Origin: Kitasatospora sp. NBC_01287 | GTDB lineage: Bacteria; Actinomycetota; Actinomycetes; Streptomycetales; Streptomycetaceae | Direction of reading: 5' to 3' | DNA length: 64,000 nt | Assembly: GCF_026340565.1 (NCBI RefSeq) | Contig: NZ_JAPEPB010000001.1 | Location: 124,001 to 188,000, forward strand | Part shown: piece after piece, positions 22,401 through 42,174 of the stretch | Layout: each line of letters begins with the position of its first letter | How positions within the stretch are numbered: the first letter of the stretch is position 1 | The notes under the pieces: generated by a model | What the model was told of the DNA's origin: nothing | Seen by the model: the letters and a program-made list of their open reading frames with translations, nothing else | Database searches by the model: none | Position numbers and translations under genes: made by a program

Positions 22401-25400
22401 CCAACAGCGCGGACCACGCCGACCACGCCGACCTGACCGGCCTGACCGGCCTGGCCGAGCGCGCCGAGCGGCACATCGCCGAGCTGCTGTCGGACGTGCT
22501 CAAGGTGCCCGCCGCCCGGCTCGTGGCCGACGCGCCCTTCGACCGGTACGGCATCGACTCGATCCTCGCCGTCCGCCTGGTGCGCCGGCTGGAGAACCTC
22601 TTCGGGCCGCTGCCCAAGACTCTCTTCTTCGAGCACCGCAGTGTGCGCGAGCTGACCGCCTACTTCCTGGAGGAGCACGCCGAGCGGGTGGCCCAGCTGG
22701 CCGGCGTCGCCGAGCCCGCGACCGCCGCCGCCCCCGTGCCCGCGGTGGCCGCAGCCGTGGCGGTGCCTGCTGGTGGGGGTCTGCCGGGGCCCTTCGAGGT
22801 GGCGGTGATCGGGATGAGCGGACGCTATCCCGGGGCCCGCGGTGTCGCGCAGTTCTGGGAGAACCTGCGGGCGGGCCGGGACTGCGTCACCGAGGTGCCG
22901 GCGGACCGCTGGGACCACGAGGCCTACTTCGACGAGGCGAAGGGCACCCCCGGGCGGACCTACGGCCGGGTCGGCGGATTCCTCGACGGAGTCGACGAGT
23001 TCGACCCCCTCTTCTTCAACATCTCGCCGCGCGAGGCGGAGTTGATGGACCCGCAGGAACGGCTCTTCCTGCAGACCGCCTACCACACGATCGAGGACGC
23101 CGGCTACACCCCCGCCGGACTCGGCCACGACGTGGGCGTCTTCGCCGGCGTGATGTACCAGGACTACCAGCTCTACGGCGTGGAGAACCGCGGCGACCTC
23201 GGCTACGCGCCGGCCGGCAGCACGCCTGCGGGCGTGGCCAACCGGGTGTCGTTCTTCTGCGACTTCCGCGGACCGAGCGTCGCGGTGGACTCCATGTGCT
23301 CCTCCTCCCTGTCCAGCGTGCACCTCGCGGTACAGAGCCTGGAACGCGGCGAGTGCGCAGTCGCGCTCGCCGGCGGCGTCAACGTCTCCGTCCACCCCAA
23401 CAAATACGTCCGCCTCGCCCAAGGACGCTTCCTCTCCAGCATCGGACGCTGCGGCAGCTTCGGCGAAGGCGGCGACGGCTACGTCCCCGGCGAAGGCGTC
23501 GGCGCCCTCCTCCTCAAACCACTGGCAACCGCCATCACCGACGGCGACCACATCCACGGCATCATCAAAAGCACCGCCCTGGGCCACGGCGGCCGCTCCA
23601 CCGGCTACACCGTCCCCAACGTCGGCGCCCAAGCCACCGTCATCGACACCGCACTCACACGCGCCGGCATCACCGGCGCACAAATCGGCTGCATCGAAGC
23701 CCACGGCACCGGAACCGTCCTCGGCGACCCCGTCGAGATCGCCGGACTCAACCGCGCCCTGGGCACCACCGGCACCACCATCGCCCTGGGATCCGTCAAA
23801 TCCAACATCGGCCACTGCGAAGGCGCCGCCGGAATCGCCGGCCTCACCAAAGCACTCCTCCAAATCCGCGAAGGCCTCCTCACACCCTCCCTCCACTCCA
23901 CCACCCTCAACGACCAAGTCACCACCTGGGGACGACTCCACGTCCAACGAGACCTGACACCCTGGCCCGCCGGCGAAGGCCCGCGAACGGCGGGAGTGTC
24001 CTCCTTCGGAGCCGGCGGCTCCAACGCACACGTCATCGTGCAGGAACACCGCCCCACCACAGCACCCACCACACACACAAACGGCCCAGCCCTGGTGATC
24101 ATCTCCGCACGCACCGCCCAGGCCCTGCGCGAGCTGGCCGAAGCACTCGCCGACACCGTCGCGACCGGCTCCACCGACGTGCGGGACATCGCGTTCACCT
24201 CCCAGGTCGGACGGACCGCGATGACCCACCGCCTCGCGGTCGTCGCACAGTCCGGACCCGACCTGGTCGAGCACCTGCGCGGCTGGCTGTCAGGCACCCG
24301 GCAGGACCTGCCCGCGGGCCGGGTGGCACGGGACGCGGTGCCCGACCGGCTGCCGGAGGGCCTGCTGCGAACCGGCCTGACGATGGATCATCTGACGGCG
24401 GGTGAACTGACGGAGCTCGCCGCCGCCTGGGTGACCGGCGCCGAGGTGGACTGGCAGCGGCTGCACCCGCAGGGGGCACGCCCGCGCCGGGTCAACCTGC
24501 CCGGCTACCCCTTCGCCCGCGAGAAGTACTGGATCCGCACGCCCGCCACGCGGACGGCGGCGGACACCGGCGCGGCCTCCCCGGTCGCCCCCGGTGCCTC
24601 CGCCTGGCGCACGGCGGCCGCCGCCGAGGGCCCGGCTGCCCCGGCCACGGGCGATGGCGGCACCGCGGCCGGCTTCCGCCACGACGCGGCGCTGTTCGTC
24701 CGCAGCTGGCGCCCCGCCCCGGCGGCGACCGCCACCGAGGACACCGCCACCGAGGACACCGCCATCGGGGACACCGCCATCGGGGACACCGCCCCGGCGG
24801 CGCACGTCCTGGTCTGCGACCCCGCCCACGCCCGGCTCGCCGCCGACACCGCGGAGCTGCTGCCCGGCGCCGTCGTCCGGCTCTTCGAGGACCCGGCGCC
24901 GAGCGGCGCGGCCGCACGCGTCAGCGCGTACGGGTGGCAGCTGCTGGAGGTGCTGCGCGAGGCGGCCCGGGAGTCCACCGGGCGGACCGTGGTGCACGTG
25001 CTGACCGGTGAGGCCGCCACGGCCACCGCCGTCGCCGCCCTGCTGCGCAGCGCCGCGCAGGAGAACCCGCTGCTCGGCGGGCAGGTCGTGCTCGTCGAAG
25101 CCGACTGCCCGCGCCAGGAGCTGGCCGCACGGCTCATCGGCGGCGACCGCGAGCTGCGGTACCGCGAGGGGCAGTGGCTCACCGCCGGACAGGCGGAGCC
25201 CGAGGAGCCGGCCGACGCCCCCGCGCACCCGTGGCGCGACGGCGGCCACTACCTGGTGGTCGGCGGCCTGGGCGGGCTCGGCCTGATCCTCGCCCGGGAG
25301 ATCGCGGACCGCACCGCCGGTGCCCGCCTGGTCCTGGTCGGCCGCAGCGCGCCGAGCGCCGAGGGCGCCGAGCGCCTCGCGGAGCTCGAACGCGCCGGCG

Positions 25401-28400
25401 CCACCGTGGAGTTCCGCTCGGTCGACGTCTCGGACGCCGGAGCGGTCCGCGAGCTGGTGGCCGACGTCACCGCCCTGCACGGCCCGCTCAACGGCGTGCT
25501 CCAGTGCGCCGGCGTGCTGCGCGATGGTCCGCTGGAGCACAAGACCCCCGAGGGCTGGGCGCGGGTGCTCGCCCCGAAGGCGGACGGCACGGTGCACCTC
25601 GACGAGGCCACCGCCGACCAGCCGCTGGACCTCTTCCTGGTCAACTCCTCGGTCGCCGGGGTGTTCGGCAACGCCGGGCAGAGTGACTACGCCCTGGCCA
25701 ACGGCTTCCAGGACGGGTACGCCGCCCACCGCGACCGCCTGGTCGGCGACGGCCTGCGCCAAGGCCGCACGCTCTCGGTGAGCTGGCCGTACTGGGCCGA
25801 CGGCGGCATGCGCGTCAACGAGGCCGTGCTGGACCGGATGCGTGCCCAGGGCAGCGCCCCGCTGCCCACCGGCGCCGCCCTCACCGCGCTGTACCGGGCC
25901 CTGGCGACCGGCGCACCGCACGTCACGGTCCTCTACGGCGACACCGGCCGACTGCGCGCGCTGGTCAGCGCGCCCAGCACCGCCGGCGCGGCCAGCACCA
26001 CCCGCACTACCAGCACCGCCGGCACGCCGCGCCGCGGCGAGGCCGCCCTGCGCGAACGCGTCGAGCGGTACCTCACGGGCCTCATCGCCCAGGTGCTGCG
26101 GATGCCGGCCGCCCGCCTGGAGGCTGACGAGGACTTCGACCGGTACGGCGTCGACTCGATCGTCGCGATCCGGATCCTCGACGCGCTCAGGTCCTCCTTC
26201 AGCGACCTGCCGGCGGTGCTGCTCTTCCAGCACCGCACCATTCGCGAACTCGCCGACCACCTCATCACCGAGCACCGCGCCGAGCTGGAGCAGCTCATCC
26301 CGACACCGGCGGCCCGACCCGCCGTGCCCGCCCCCGCTCCCGCTACCGCCCCCGTGCCCGCGACAGCACCGGTCCGCGCCGCCACCGACGGCAGGTCCGA
26401 GCGCCGCGGCGCGGGGCAGCGCAGGCACGAGCCCGCGCCGGACTCCCCCGCTGCCCCCGACGACCTCGCCGCCTCCGCCACCTCCGCCGACATCGCCATC
26501 ATCGGGATGACCGGCCGCTACCCCGGCGCCCGCGACCTGGACGAGCTGTGGGAGGTCGTCCGCTCCGGCCGCGACTGCGTCACCGAGGTGCCCGCCACCC
26601 GCTGGGACCATGACGGCTACTACGACCCGACCCCCGGCACGCCGGGCCGCACCGCGTCCAAGTGGGGCGGATTCATCGACGGTGTCGACGAGTTCGACCC
26701 GCTCTTCTTCCAACTCTCGCCGCGCGACGCGCAGGTGATGGACCCGCAGATCCGGCTCTACCTGCAGGCGGTCTGGCACCTCCTTGAGGACGCGGGCCAC
26801 ACCCGTGACCGGCTGCGCGAGGGCCACGGCAACCAGGTGGGCGTCTACGTCGGCTCGATGTACCAGCACTACCGCGACCTGGGCGCCGGCCCGGGCCGCG
26901 AGGCGGTCGCCGCCATCTCCTCCTACAGCTCCATCGCCAACCGCGTCTCCCACTTCTTCGGTCTGGGCGGCCCGAGCGTGGCGGTGGACACCATGTGCTC
27001 CTCCGCCTTCACCGCGATCCACCTCGCGGTACGGGACCTGCGCGCGGGCGACTGCGAACTCGCCGTCGCCGGCGGGGTCAACCTGACCCTGCACCCGAAC
27101 AAGTACGTCGGGCTGAGCCAGTTGCAGATGATCGGCACCTCCGCGAGCTCCCGCAGCTTCAGCGGCGGCGACGGCTACCTGCCCTCGGAGGGTGTCGGCG
27201 CGGTCCTGCTCAAGCCGCTGGAGAGGGCGCTCGCCGACGGCGACCGGGTGCTGGCGGTCGTCAAGGGCACCGCGACCGGCCACAGCGGCCGCACCAACGG
27301 CTTCGCCACGCCCGACCCGGCCGCCGAGGCCCGGCTGATCCGCCGGACGCTGCGGGCCGCGGGTGTCGAACCCGCCGGCATCGGCTACGTGGAGGCCGCC
27401 GCGACCGGCTCCGCGGTGGGCGACGCCGTCGAACTCGCCGCGCTCGGACAGGTTTTCGGCGACCCGGCCGATCCCGGCCGCCGGCTGCCGGTCGGCTCGG
27501 TCAAGTCCAACCTCGGCCACGGCGAGGCCGTGTCCGGCATGGCGCAGCTCGCCAAGGTCGTCCTCCAGCTGCGGCACGGCGAACTCGCCCCGACCGTCCT
27601 GGTCGGCGAGGGGGCCCCGGACCCGGGCTTCGACCGCGGTCCGCTGCGCCTGGTGACCCGGCGCGAGCCGTGGCCCGCGCCGCAGGGGACCGGACCGGCG
27701 GGGACCGGGCCGCGCCGCGCCCTGATCAACGCCTTCGGCGCCGGCGGCTCGTACGCGAGCCTGGTGCTGGAGGAGTACGGCGCCGAGCCGCACGAGGGCA
27801 TCGCCGCGGTCGAGGCCGCCGACGAGGCCGCGGGCCCGCAGCTCGTCGTGCTGTCCGCGGTCGACCGCGACCGCCTGGGCGCCGTGGCCGAACTGCTCGC
27901 CGAGCACCTGGACAACGCCCCGGCCGAACGGCTGGAGGACCTCGCCCACACCACGCAGCGCGGCCGCCAGCCGCTCGACTGCCGCCTCGCGCTGGTCGTC
28001 TCCAGCCGCGCCGAACTGCGCGAGGGCCTGAAGGCGTACCTCGACTCGGGCGCGGCACCCGAGACCGCCCGGCTCGGCGGTGTGCCCACCTTCACGGCGG
28101 ACGCCGCCGACGGCCGGCTGCTGGCCGGACTGCTCGCCGGGACCGCCGGGGAGTCCGCCGTCGCGGCACTGCTGGACGAGGACAACCTGGCCCGGATCGC
28201 CCAGCTGTGGGTCAACGGCGTGGACGTCCCGTGGGAGCGGCTGCACACCGGCCGCCGCCCGCGGATGGTCCCGCTGCCGCGCTACCCGTTCCGCCGGGAC
28301 CGCTACTGGATCGCGGACGGGCGGCCCGCACCCGCCGCCCTCGCGACCCTGGCAGCGGAGCAGGCACCGTCGCCCGCCGACCCGTCCTCCGCCGGCCCGT

Positions 28401-28842
28401 CGCCCGCCATTGGTGGCGGTACCGCCGGGATCGACGAGATCCGTACGCACATCGCCGAGTTCGCGGCGGGGGTGCTGCGCCTGCCGGTCGCCGGCCTGGC
28501 AGCGGACCGGGACCTGCGGGACTACGGGTTCGACTCGCTCGCCGGTCGCCGCCTGGTGCAGACGCTCGCCGAGCGGTACGAGGTGACCGTCACAGGGCGT
28601 GAGCTGCTGGAGTGCCAGAGCATCAGCGGCCTGGCCGAGTTGGTCGCCACCCGGTACGCGCCGGTCGCGGCCGCCCTCGCCGCCTCGGAGCCGGCTGCCG
28701 CCGAGCCGACCGCCCCCGACGCCGGCGGGGAGGAACCCGCCTCCGACGGGGAGCCGGTGACCAGCGAGTACCTCGACCGCTTCCGCAGCGGTCGACTGCA
28801 TCTGGAAGACGTCAAGAAGCTGATCGCCCGTGGGGAGTTCCT

Positions 28843-28846
<4 letters not shown>
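7268..28846 (+). CDS. Trans-AT polyketide synthase 2 (7192 aa)
   Basis: Starts at the ATG overlapping the PKS 1 stop. Residues 1-45 form a helical docking region. Domain order with approximate key residues: KR (307-313), MT (747), ACP (about 1008); KS Cys1277, KR (1955), ACP (2267); KS Cys2546, beta-branch ACP Ser3162/Trp3168; KS Cys3443, beta-branch ACP Ser4015/Trp4021; KS Cys4295, DH His4764, ACP Ser5098; KS Cys5344, KR (about 6000), ACP Ser6297; KS0 Cys6577 with Ala6711 replacing the HGTGT histidine, ACP Ser7090. The C-terminus ([20 protein letters not shown]) looks like a docking helix pair for the NRPS. No AT is embedded. Alanine/proline linkers contain tandem repeats. The stop overlaps the NRPS start (GTGA). 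Predicted role: seven elongations plus one non-elongating transfer before the NRPS. Confidence 0.96.
10610..14200 (+). other. PKS module: KS-KR-ACP
   Basis: The KS reads DTACSSS, with HGTAT in place of HGTGT but the His kept, and KTNIGH. The linker contains a nine-unit, 9-bp tandem repeat coding for alternating Val-Pro/Thr-Ala. The KR has GGAGGIG, the stereo-indicator region GVLRDAHL and the tyrosine motif AEYAAANAF. The ACP reads [11 protein letters not shown]. It should add a ketide and leave a beta-hydroxyl. Confidence 0.87.
12383..12463 (+). repeat. 9-bp coding tandem repeat in PKS 2 linker
   Basis: Nine units of gccgta(c/a)cc (last gccgtgacc) encode a Val-Pro-Ala/Val-Thr-Ala run between a KS-linker domain and the following KR region. 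Confidence 0.93.
14380..16870 (+). other. PKS module: KS-ACP with beta-branch flag (first)
   Basis: The KS reads DTMCSSS, HGTGT and KSAIGH (Asn replaced by Ala, His kept). No KR, DH or MT follows; after the linker comes one ACP reading [11 protein letters not shown]. Ser3162 is at 16751-16753 and Trp3168 at 16769-16771, exactly six residues later. That Trp is the known flag of ACPs acted on by HMG-CoA-synthase cassettes. The unreduced beta-keto group would be the electrophile for branching by the cassette at 41926-46207. Confidence 0.88.
17085..19430 (+). other. PKS module: KS-ACP with beta-branch flag (second)
   Basis: The KS reads DTACSSS, HGTGT and KSNIGH, all intact. The only later domain is an ACP reading [11 protein letters not shown], with Ser4015 at 19310-19312 and Trp4021 at 19328-19330. 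This is the same Ser+6 Trp flag as in the preceding module. The two beta-branch modules are therefore consecutive and would place branches on alternate carbons of the chain. Confidence 0.88.
19640..22700 (+). other. PKS module: KS-DH-ACP without KR
   Basis: The KS is intact (NTACSSS, HGTGT, KSNIGH). The DH has His4764 in [10 protein letters not shown], matching HxxxGxxxxP, and the second motif LLDGVLQ (DxxxQ), so both catalytic residues are present and it does not look like an inactivated or pyran-synthase-like DH. No KR lies between KS and ACP. The ACP reads [11 protein letters not shown]. How the substrate hydroxyl arises is unclear. A KR from the next module could act here, or the DH could act on the beta-branched intermediate or the chain from another module. 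Confidence 0.82.
22220..22246 (+). repeat. 9-bp coding tandem repeat after the DH domain
   Basis: Three perfect units of gaccagatc encode DQI repeats at the end of the DH domain. Confidence 0.9.
22748..24540 (+). repeat. Long direct repeat, copy 2 (KS plus linker domain)
   Basis: Partner of 1485-3290. A net 12-bp length difference appears after about 24240 (3' end of the repeat). Confidence 0.92.
22785..26290 (+). other. PKS module: KS-KR-ACP
   Basis: KS with DSMCSSS (Cys5344), EAHGTGT and KSNIGH. The KR has GGLGGLG, stereo-indicator GVLRDG and SDYALANGF. The ACP reads [12 protein letters not shown]. The KS is the near-twin of the one at 1520-3290. The pre-KR linker holds a four-unit, 15-bp tandem repeat at 24728-24787. 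Confidence 0.87.
24728..24787 (+). repeat. 15-bp coding tandem repeat in PKS 2 linker
   Basis: Two units of accgccaccgaggac followed by two of accgccatcggggac encode TATED and TAIGD repeats before the KR. Confidence 0.93.
26480..28660 (+). other. Non-elongating PKS module: KS0-ACP
   Basis: The KS keeps its cysteine (DTMCSSA, residue 6577) and the late KSNLGH motif. The HGTGT histidine is lost: the segment reads [12 protein letters not shown], with Ala6711 (27398-27400) where His belongs. A KS lacking this His cannot decarboxylate malonyl-ACP, so it should only pass the chain on. One ACP ([12 protein letters not shown], Ser7090) follows, then the docking tail to the NRPS. Confidence 0.88.
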
Positions 28847-38834
<9,988 letters not shown>

Positions 38835-38838
<4 letters not shown>

Positions 38839-40325
38839 CCACCACCGAGGACACCCGACCCGCGCCGCGCGGCGCCGACCCGGACGGCGACCGCAAGCGC
38901 CTGCTCCGGCTCATGCGGGCCCGCAAGGGCCTGGCCGTGAGCAGCGGCGGCGACGAGCTGCGCCGCGACCCCGAGGGGCCGGCGGTGACCGCCTTCAGCC
39001 AGCAGTCCCTGTGGAACGGCATGCGGGGCGCCACCACCCACCCGGTGTGGCGGATGTGCCAGGGCATCGGCCTGCGCGGCCCGCTCGACCTGCCCGCCCT
39101 GCAGGCGGCGCTGGACGCGATCGTGGCCCGCCACGAGGTGCTGCGGACCCGGTACCTGCCGGGCGGGCAGGACGGCGCCCCGCCCGTGCCGGTGGTGGCC
39201 GAGCCCTGCGCGTTCCCGCTGCGCGTCGCCCACGCGGTGGAGTCGGTGGACCCGGCGAGCGTCCTGGAGGAGCTGGTCTCCCAGGAGACCCGGCGGCCGC
39301 TGGGCGCCGACGGCACCCGGCCGCTGGGCGCCGACGGCGCACCCGTCATCCGCGGCAGCCTGCTGCGGCTGTCCGACGAGGAGCACCTGCTGCTCGTCGC
39401 CGCGCACCGGATGGCCTACGACGGCTGGTCCCGCGGGGTGCTGCTGCGGGAGCTCGGCACCTTCTACAGCCCCGGCGCCGCCCCCGTGGCGCCCGCCCCG
39501 CTCCCCGTCCAGTACGGTGACTTCGCCCGCTGGCAGCGCGCGCGCTACTCCGGCGAGGACGCCGAGGAGGGCGTCGCGTACTGGACCCGCCGGCTGGCCG
39601 GGGCGCCCAGCACGCTCGGCCTGCCCACCGACCTGCCCCGCCCGGCGGTGCGCAACCACGCCGGCGACGGGCTGCCCGTCATCATCGACGCGGAGCTGAC
39701 CGAGGCACTGGGCCGGCTCGCCCGGGAGCGCGGGGCCACGCTCTTCATGGTGCTGCACACCGCGTGGGCGATCCTGCTGGCCCGGCTGACCGGCGAGCGG
39801 GACATCGTCGTCGGCACGCCGGTCGCCAACCGGCAGCGCACCGAGGTCGAGGGCCTGCTCGGCTACTTCGCCAACGTGGCCGCGCTGCGCACCACCGTCG
39901 ACGGGGAGCTGACGGTGCGTGGGCTGATCGACCAGGTCAAGGAGATGATCCTGGCCGGACATCCGCACCAGGGCGTGCCGTTCGGCGCCGTGGTGCGGGC
40001 CATGGCCGAGGCCTCGCCGTCGGGCCGCTGGGACACCCCGGCGCTGCAGATCATGATCAACCTGGTCAACACACCCCTGGGTGCGGTGACCTCCCACGGC
40101 CTGACCTTCTCCCCGCTGGTCACCGCGCCGCGCGCGACGGAGTACGAGGTGTCCCTCATCTTCGCCGAGCGTGAGGGCGGCCTGGCCGGCGGCGTGGTCT
40201 ACGCGGCCGAGCTCTTCTCCCGCGCCACCATCGCCCGCTGGATCGACCAGTACACGGACGTCCTGCGCCGGATGACCGCGGCCCCCGACGACCCCGTGGC
40301 CACCCTGCTCGCCCCGGCCCCCTGA
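38835..40325 (+). CDS. Free-standing condensation domain with altered active site
   Basis: A 496-aa protein consisting of one condensation domain after a roughly 45-aa N-terminal tail; it starts by ATGA overlap with the NRPS. It has the FSQQSLWNG start, RHEVLRT, the core motif region AHRMAYDGWS, YxDFARWQ, and VGTPVANR with an LGYFAN sequence near the end. In the HHxxxDG motif the second, catalytic His is Arg192 (39408-39410), while His191, Asp196 and Gly197 remain. Position and lack of a thioesterase suggest a role in releasing or capping the chain from PCP3, as free C domains do elsewhere. With Arg at the catalytic place it may instead be a binding or scaffold protein, or use other chemistry. 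Confidence 0.9.
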
Positions 40326-40340
40326 GACCCCACTGACCCC

Positions 40341-40390
40341 CGCCACCAACCGGCATCAACCAGCATCAACCGGCACCAACCGACACCAGG
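40341..40390 (+). repeat. 10-bp tandem repeat in spacer before MATE gene
   Basis: Five imperfect units of 10 bp (cggcatcaac, cagcatcaac, cggcaccaac and similar) fill most of the 84-bp gap between the free C domain and the transporter gene. Confidence 0.85.
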
Positions 40391-40409
40391 ATCGAAAGAG
40401 AGACGGTAG

Positions 40410-41813
40410 ATGAAAGACCTGACCCAGGGTTCGCTCGCGCGCAGCCTCGCAGGCATGGCGTTGCCCATCGGGATCGGCCTGCTCTTCCAGACCCTCTACT
40501 ATCTGGTCGACCTGTACTTCATCGCCCCGCTCGGCAAGGCGGACATCGCCGGGGTCAGCGGCGCGGGCAACGCCACCTTCCTGGTGCTGGCCCTCACCCA
40601 GGTCCTCGGCGTGGGCACGGTGGTGCTGGTCTCCCAGGCGGTCGGGCGCAAGGACCGGGCCGACGCGACCGGGGCGTTCAACCAGGCGCTGGTGCTCTCG
40701 GTGATCGGCGGCGGCGCCCTGCTCGTGGCCGGCTACCTGCTGCTCGGTCCGTACCTCGACTCGATCACCGGCGACCCGGCGGCGGTGCACGCCGGCCGCC
40801 TCTACCTGTACTGGTTCCTGCCGTCGCTGGCGCTGCAGTTCCCGCTCGCCACCATGAGCGCCGGGCTGCGCGGCATCGGCATCGTCCAGCAGCCGGTGAT
40901 GATCCAGACGTTGAGCGTGCTGCTGAACGCGCTGCTCGCGCCGTTCCTCATCGCCGGCAAGGGCCTCGGCCACGGCATGGGCGTCGCCGGCGCCGGCCTG
41001 GCCAGCACCATCTCGGTCGCCTTCGCCGTGGTGGTCCTCGCGGTGTACTTCCAGCGGACCGAGCGCCACATCACCATCGATCCCGCCCAGTGGCGGCCCC
41101 GACTCGACCGCTGGCGGCGGCTGCTGGCCATCGGTCTGCCCGCGGGCGCCGAGTACGCGTTCCTCTTCGTCAACTCCGCCCTGGTCTACTGGGCGATCCG
41201 GGGCTTCGGGTCCGCCACCCAGGCCGGCTTCGGCGCCGGGTCGCGCCTGATGAACGCCGTGTTGCTGCCCGCCATCGCCGTCGGCTTCGCCGCCGGGCCC
41301 ATCGCCGGACAGAACTTCGGCGCGGGCCGCGCCGACCGGGTCGTGCGCACCTTCTCCACCGCCGCCGTCGCCATCATCGCGGTGATGGTGCCGCTGACCG
41401 CGCTCGTCCAGCTGGACCCGTCGGGCCTGATGCGGCTGTTCAGCTCCGATCACGCGGTCGACACCGCGGGCGGGGAGTTCCTGCGCCTGCAGTCGTGGAA
41501 CTTCGTGGCCCAGGGCCTGATCTTCACCTGCTCCAGCCTCTTCCAGGGCCTGGGCAACACCCGCCCGGCGCTGCTGAGTTCCAGCGGCCGGCTGGTGCTC
41601 TTCGTGGTGCCGCTGATCTGGCTGCACTCCCGCCACGACTTCAGCGCCGACCAGGTCTGGTACCTGTCCATCGCCACCGTCACCGTGCAGGCGCTGGCCA
41701 GCCTGGCCCTGCTCCGCGTGGAGTTCCGCCGCAGGCTGCCCGGCGCGGGCGCCGGCGCCGACCCCGACCCGGGCCCGGCGACGGCCCTGGCGACCGCCGC
41801 CGAACCGGCCTGA
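40410..41813 (+). CDS. MATE-family multidrug/toxin efflux transporter
   Basis: A 467-aa integral membrane protein with about twelve hydrophobic segments in two similar halves. It begins MKDLTQGSLARSLAGMALPI, typical of MATE N-termini, and has the repeated features LFQTLYYLVDLYFI and GQNFGAGRADR. MATE proteins exchange drugs for Na+ or H+. Its position inside the biosynthetic run suggests export of the finished product and self-resistance. The C-terminus is a hydrophilic Ala/Pro/Asp tail. It starts at the ATG after aaagagagacggtag; the preceding spacer is a tandem repeat. Confidence 0.92.
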   Translation: MKDLTQGSLARSLAGMALPIGIGLLFQTLYYLVDLYFIAPLGKADIAGVSGAGNATFLVLALTQVLGVGTVVLVSQAVGRKDRADATGAFNQALVLSVIGGGALLVAGYLLLGPYLDSITGDPAAVHAGRLYLYWFLPSLALQFPLATMSAGLRGIGIVQQPVMIQTLSVLLNALLAPFLIAGKGLGHGMGVAGAGLASTISVAFAVVVLAVYFQRTERHITIDPAQWRPRLDRWRRLLAIGLPAGAEYAFLFVNSALVYWAIRGFGSATQAGFGAGSRLMNAVLLPAIAVGFAAGPIAGQNFGAGRADRVVRTFSTAAVAIIAVMVPLTALVQLDPSGLMRLFSSDHAVDTAGGEFLRLQSWNFVAQGLIFTCSSLFQGLGNTRPALLSSSGRLVLFVVPLIWLHSRHDFSADQVWYLSIATVTVQALASLALLRVEFRRRLPGAGAGADPDPGPATALATAAEPA

Positions 41814-41820
41814 GGTCGCC

Positions 41821-41893
41821 CCCCGATCCCCCGATCACCGGATCACCCGATCCCCGGATCACCCGATGTCCCGCCCCCCGATCTCCCGATCCC
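41821..41893 (+). repeat. 8-bp tandem repeat in spacer before donor ACP
   Basis: About nine imperfect 8-bp units (ccccgatc, acccgatc, cccggatc and similar) fill most of the 112-bp spacer between the MATE gene and the ACP gene. The ribosome-binding site AAGGAG (41913-41918) lies just after it. Confidence 0.85.
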
Positions 41894-41925
41894 CCGCCGG
41901 GAGCACGACCAGAAGGAGCATGCAG

Positions 41926-42174
41926 ATGGACCAGGACGAGATCGTCCGACTGATCGGCGCGCACACCGTCGAGGTGCTGCCCGAGCTGGCGGACCACACC
42001 TTCGTCCCCTCGGACGAGCTGCAGGAGCTGGGAGCCGACTCGGTGGACCGCGCCGAGATCGTCTCGCTGGTCCTGGAGTCGCTGGCGCTGGACATCCCGC
42101 GCGCCGAGCTCTTCGGCCCGCAGGACATCGGCGAGCTCGCCGAGCGACTGGCGAAGAAGCTCGCCGATGCCTGA
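41926..42174 (+). CDS. Discrete acyl carrier protein of the beta-branching cassette
   Basis: An 82-aa ACP with the phosphopantetheine Ser39 in LGADSVDRAEIVSL. This motif is characteristic of donor ACPs in HMG-CoA-synthase cassettes (AcpK type). It should carry malonyl and then acetyl after decarboxylation by the neighbouring KS-like protein. The ATG at 41926 is chosen because AAGGAG lies seven bases before it; the ATG at 41920 is only one base away. It overlaps the next gene by eight bases. Confidence 0.93.
   Translation: MDQDEIVRLIGAHTVEVLPELADHTFVPSDELQELGADSVDRAEIVSLVLESLALDIPRAELFGPQDIGELAERLAKKLADA

Noticed and set aside
28612..28842. Upstream extension of the NRPS frame by 77 codons.
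   Set aside because: It lies inside PKS 2, encodes no C-domain sequence, and the GTG at 28843 has a good ribosome-binding site and overlaps the PKS stop.
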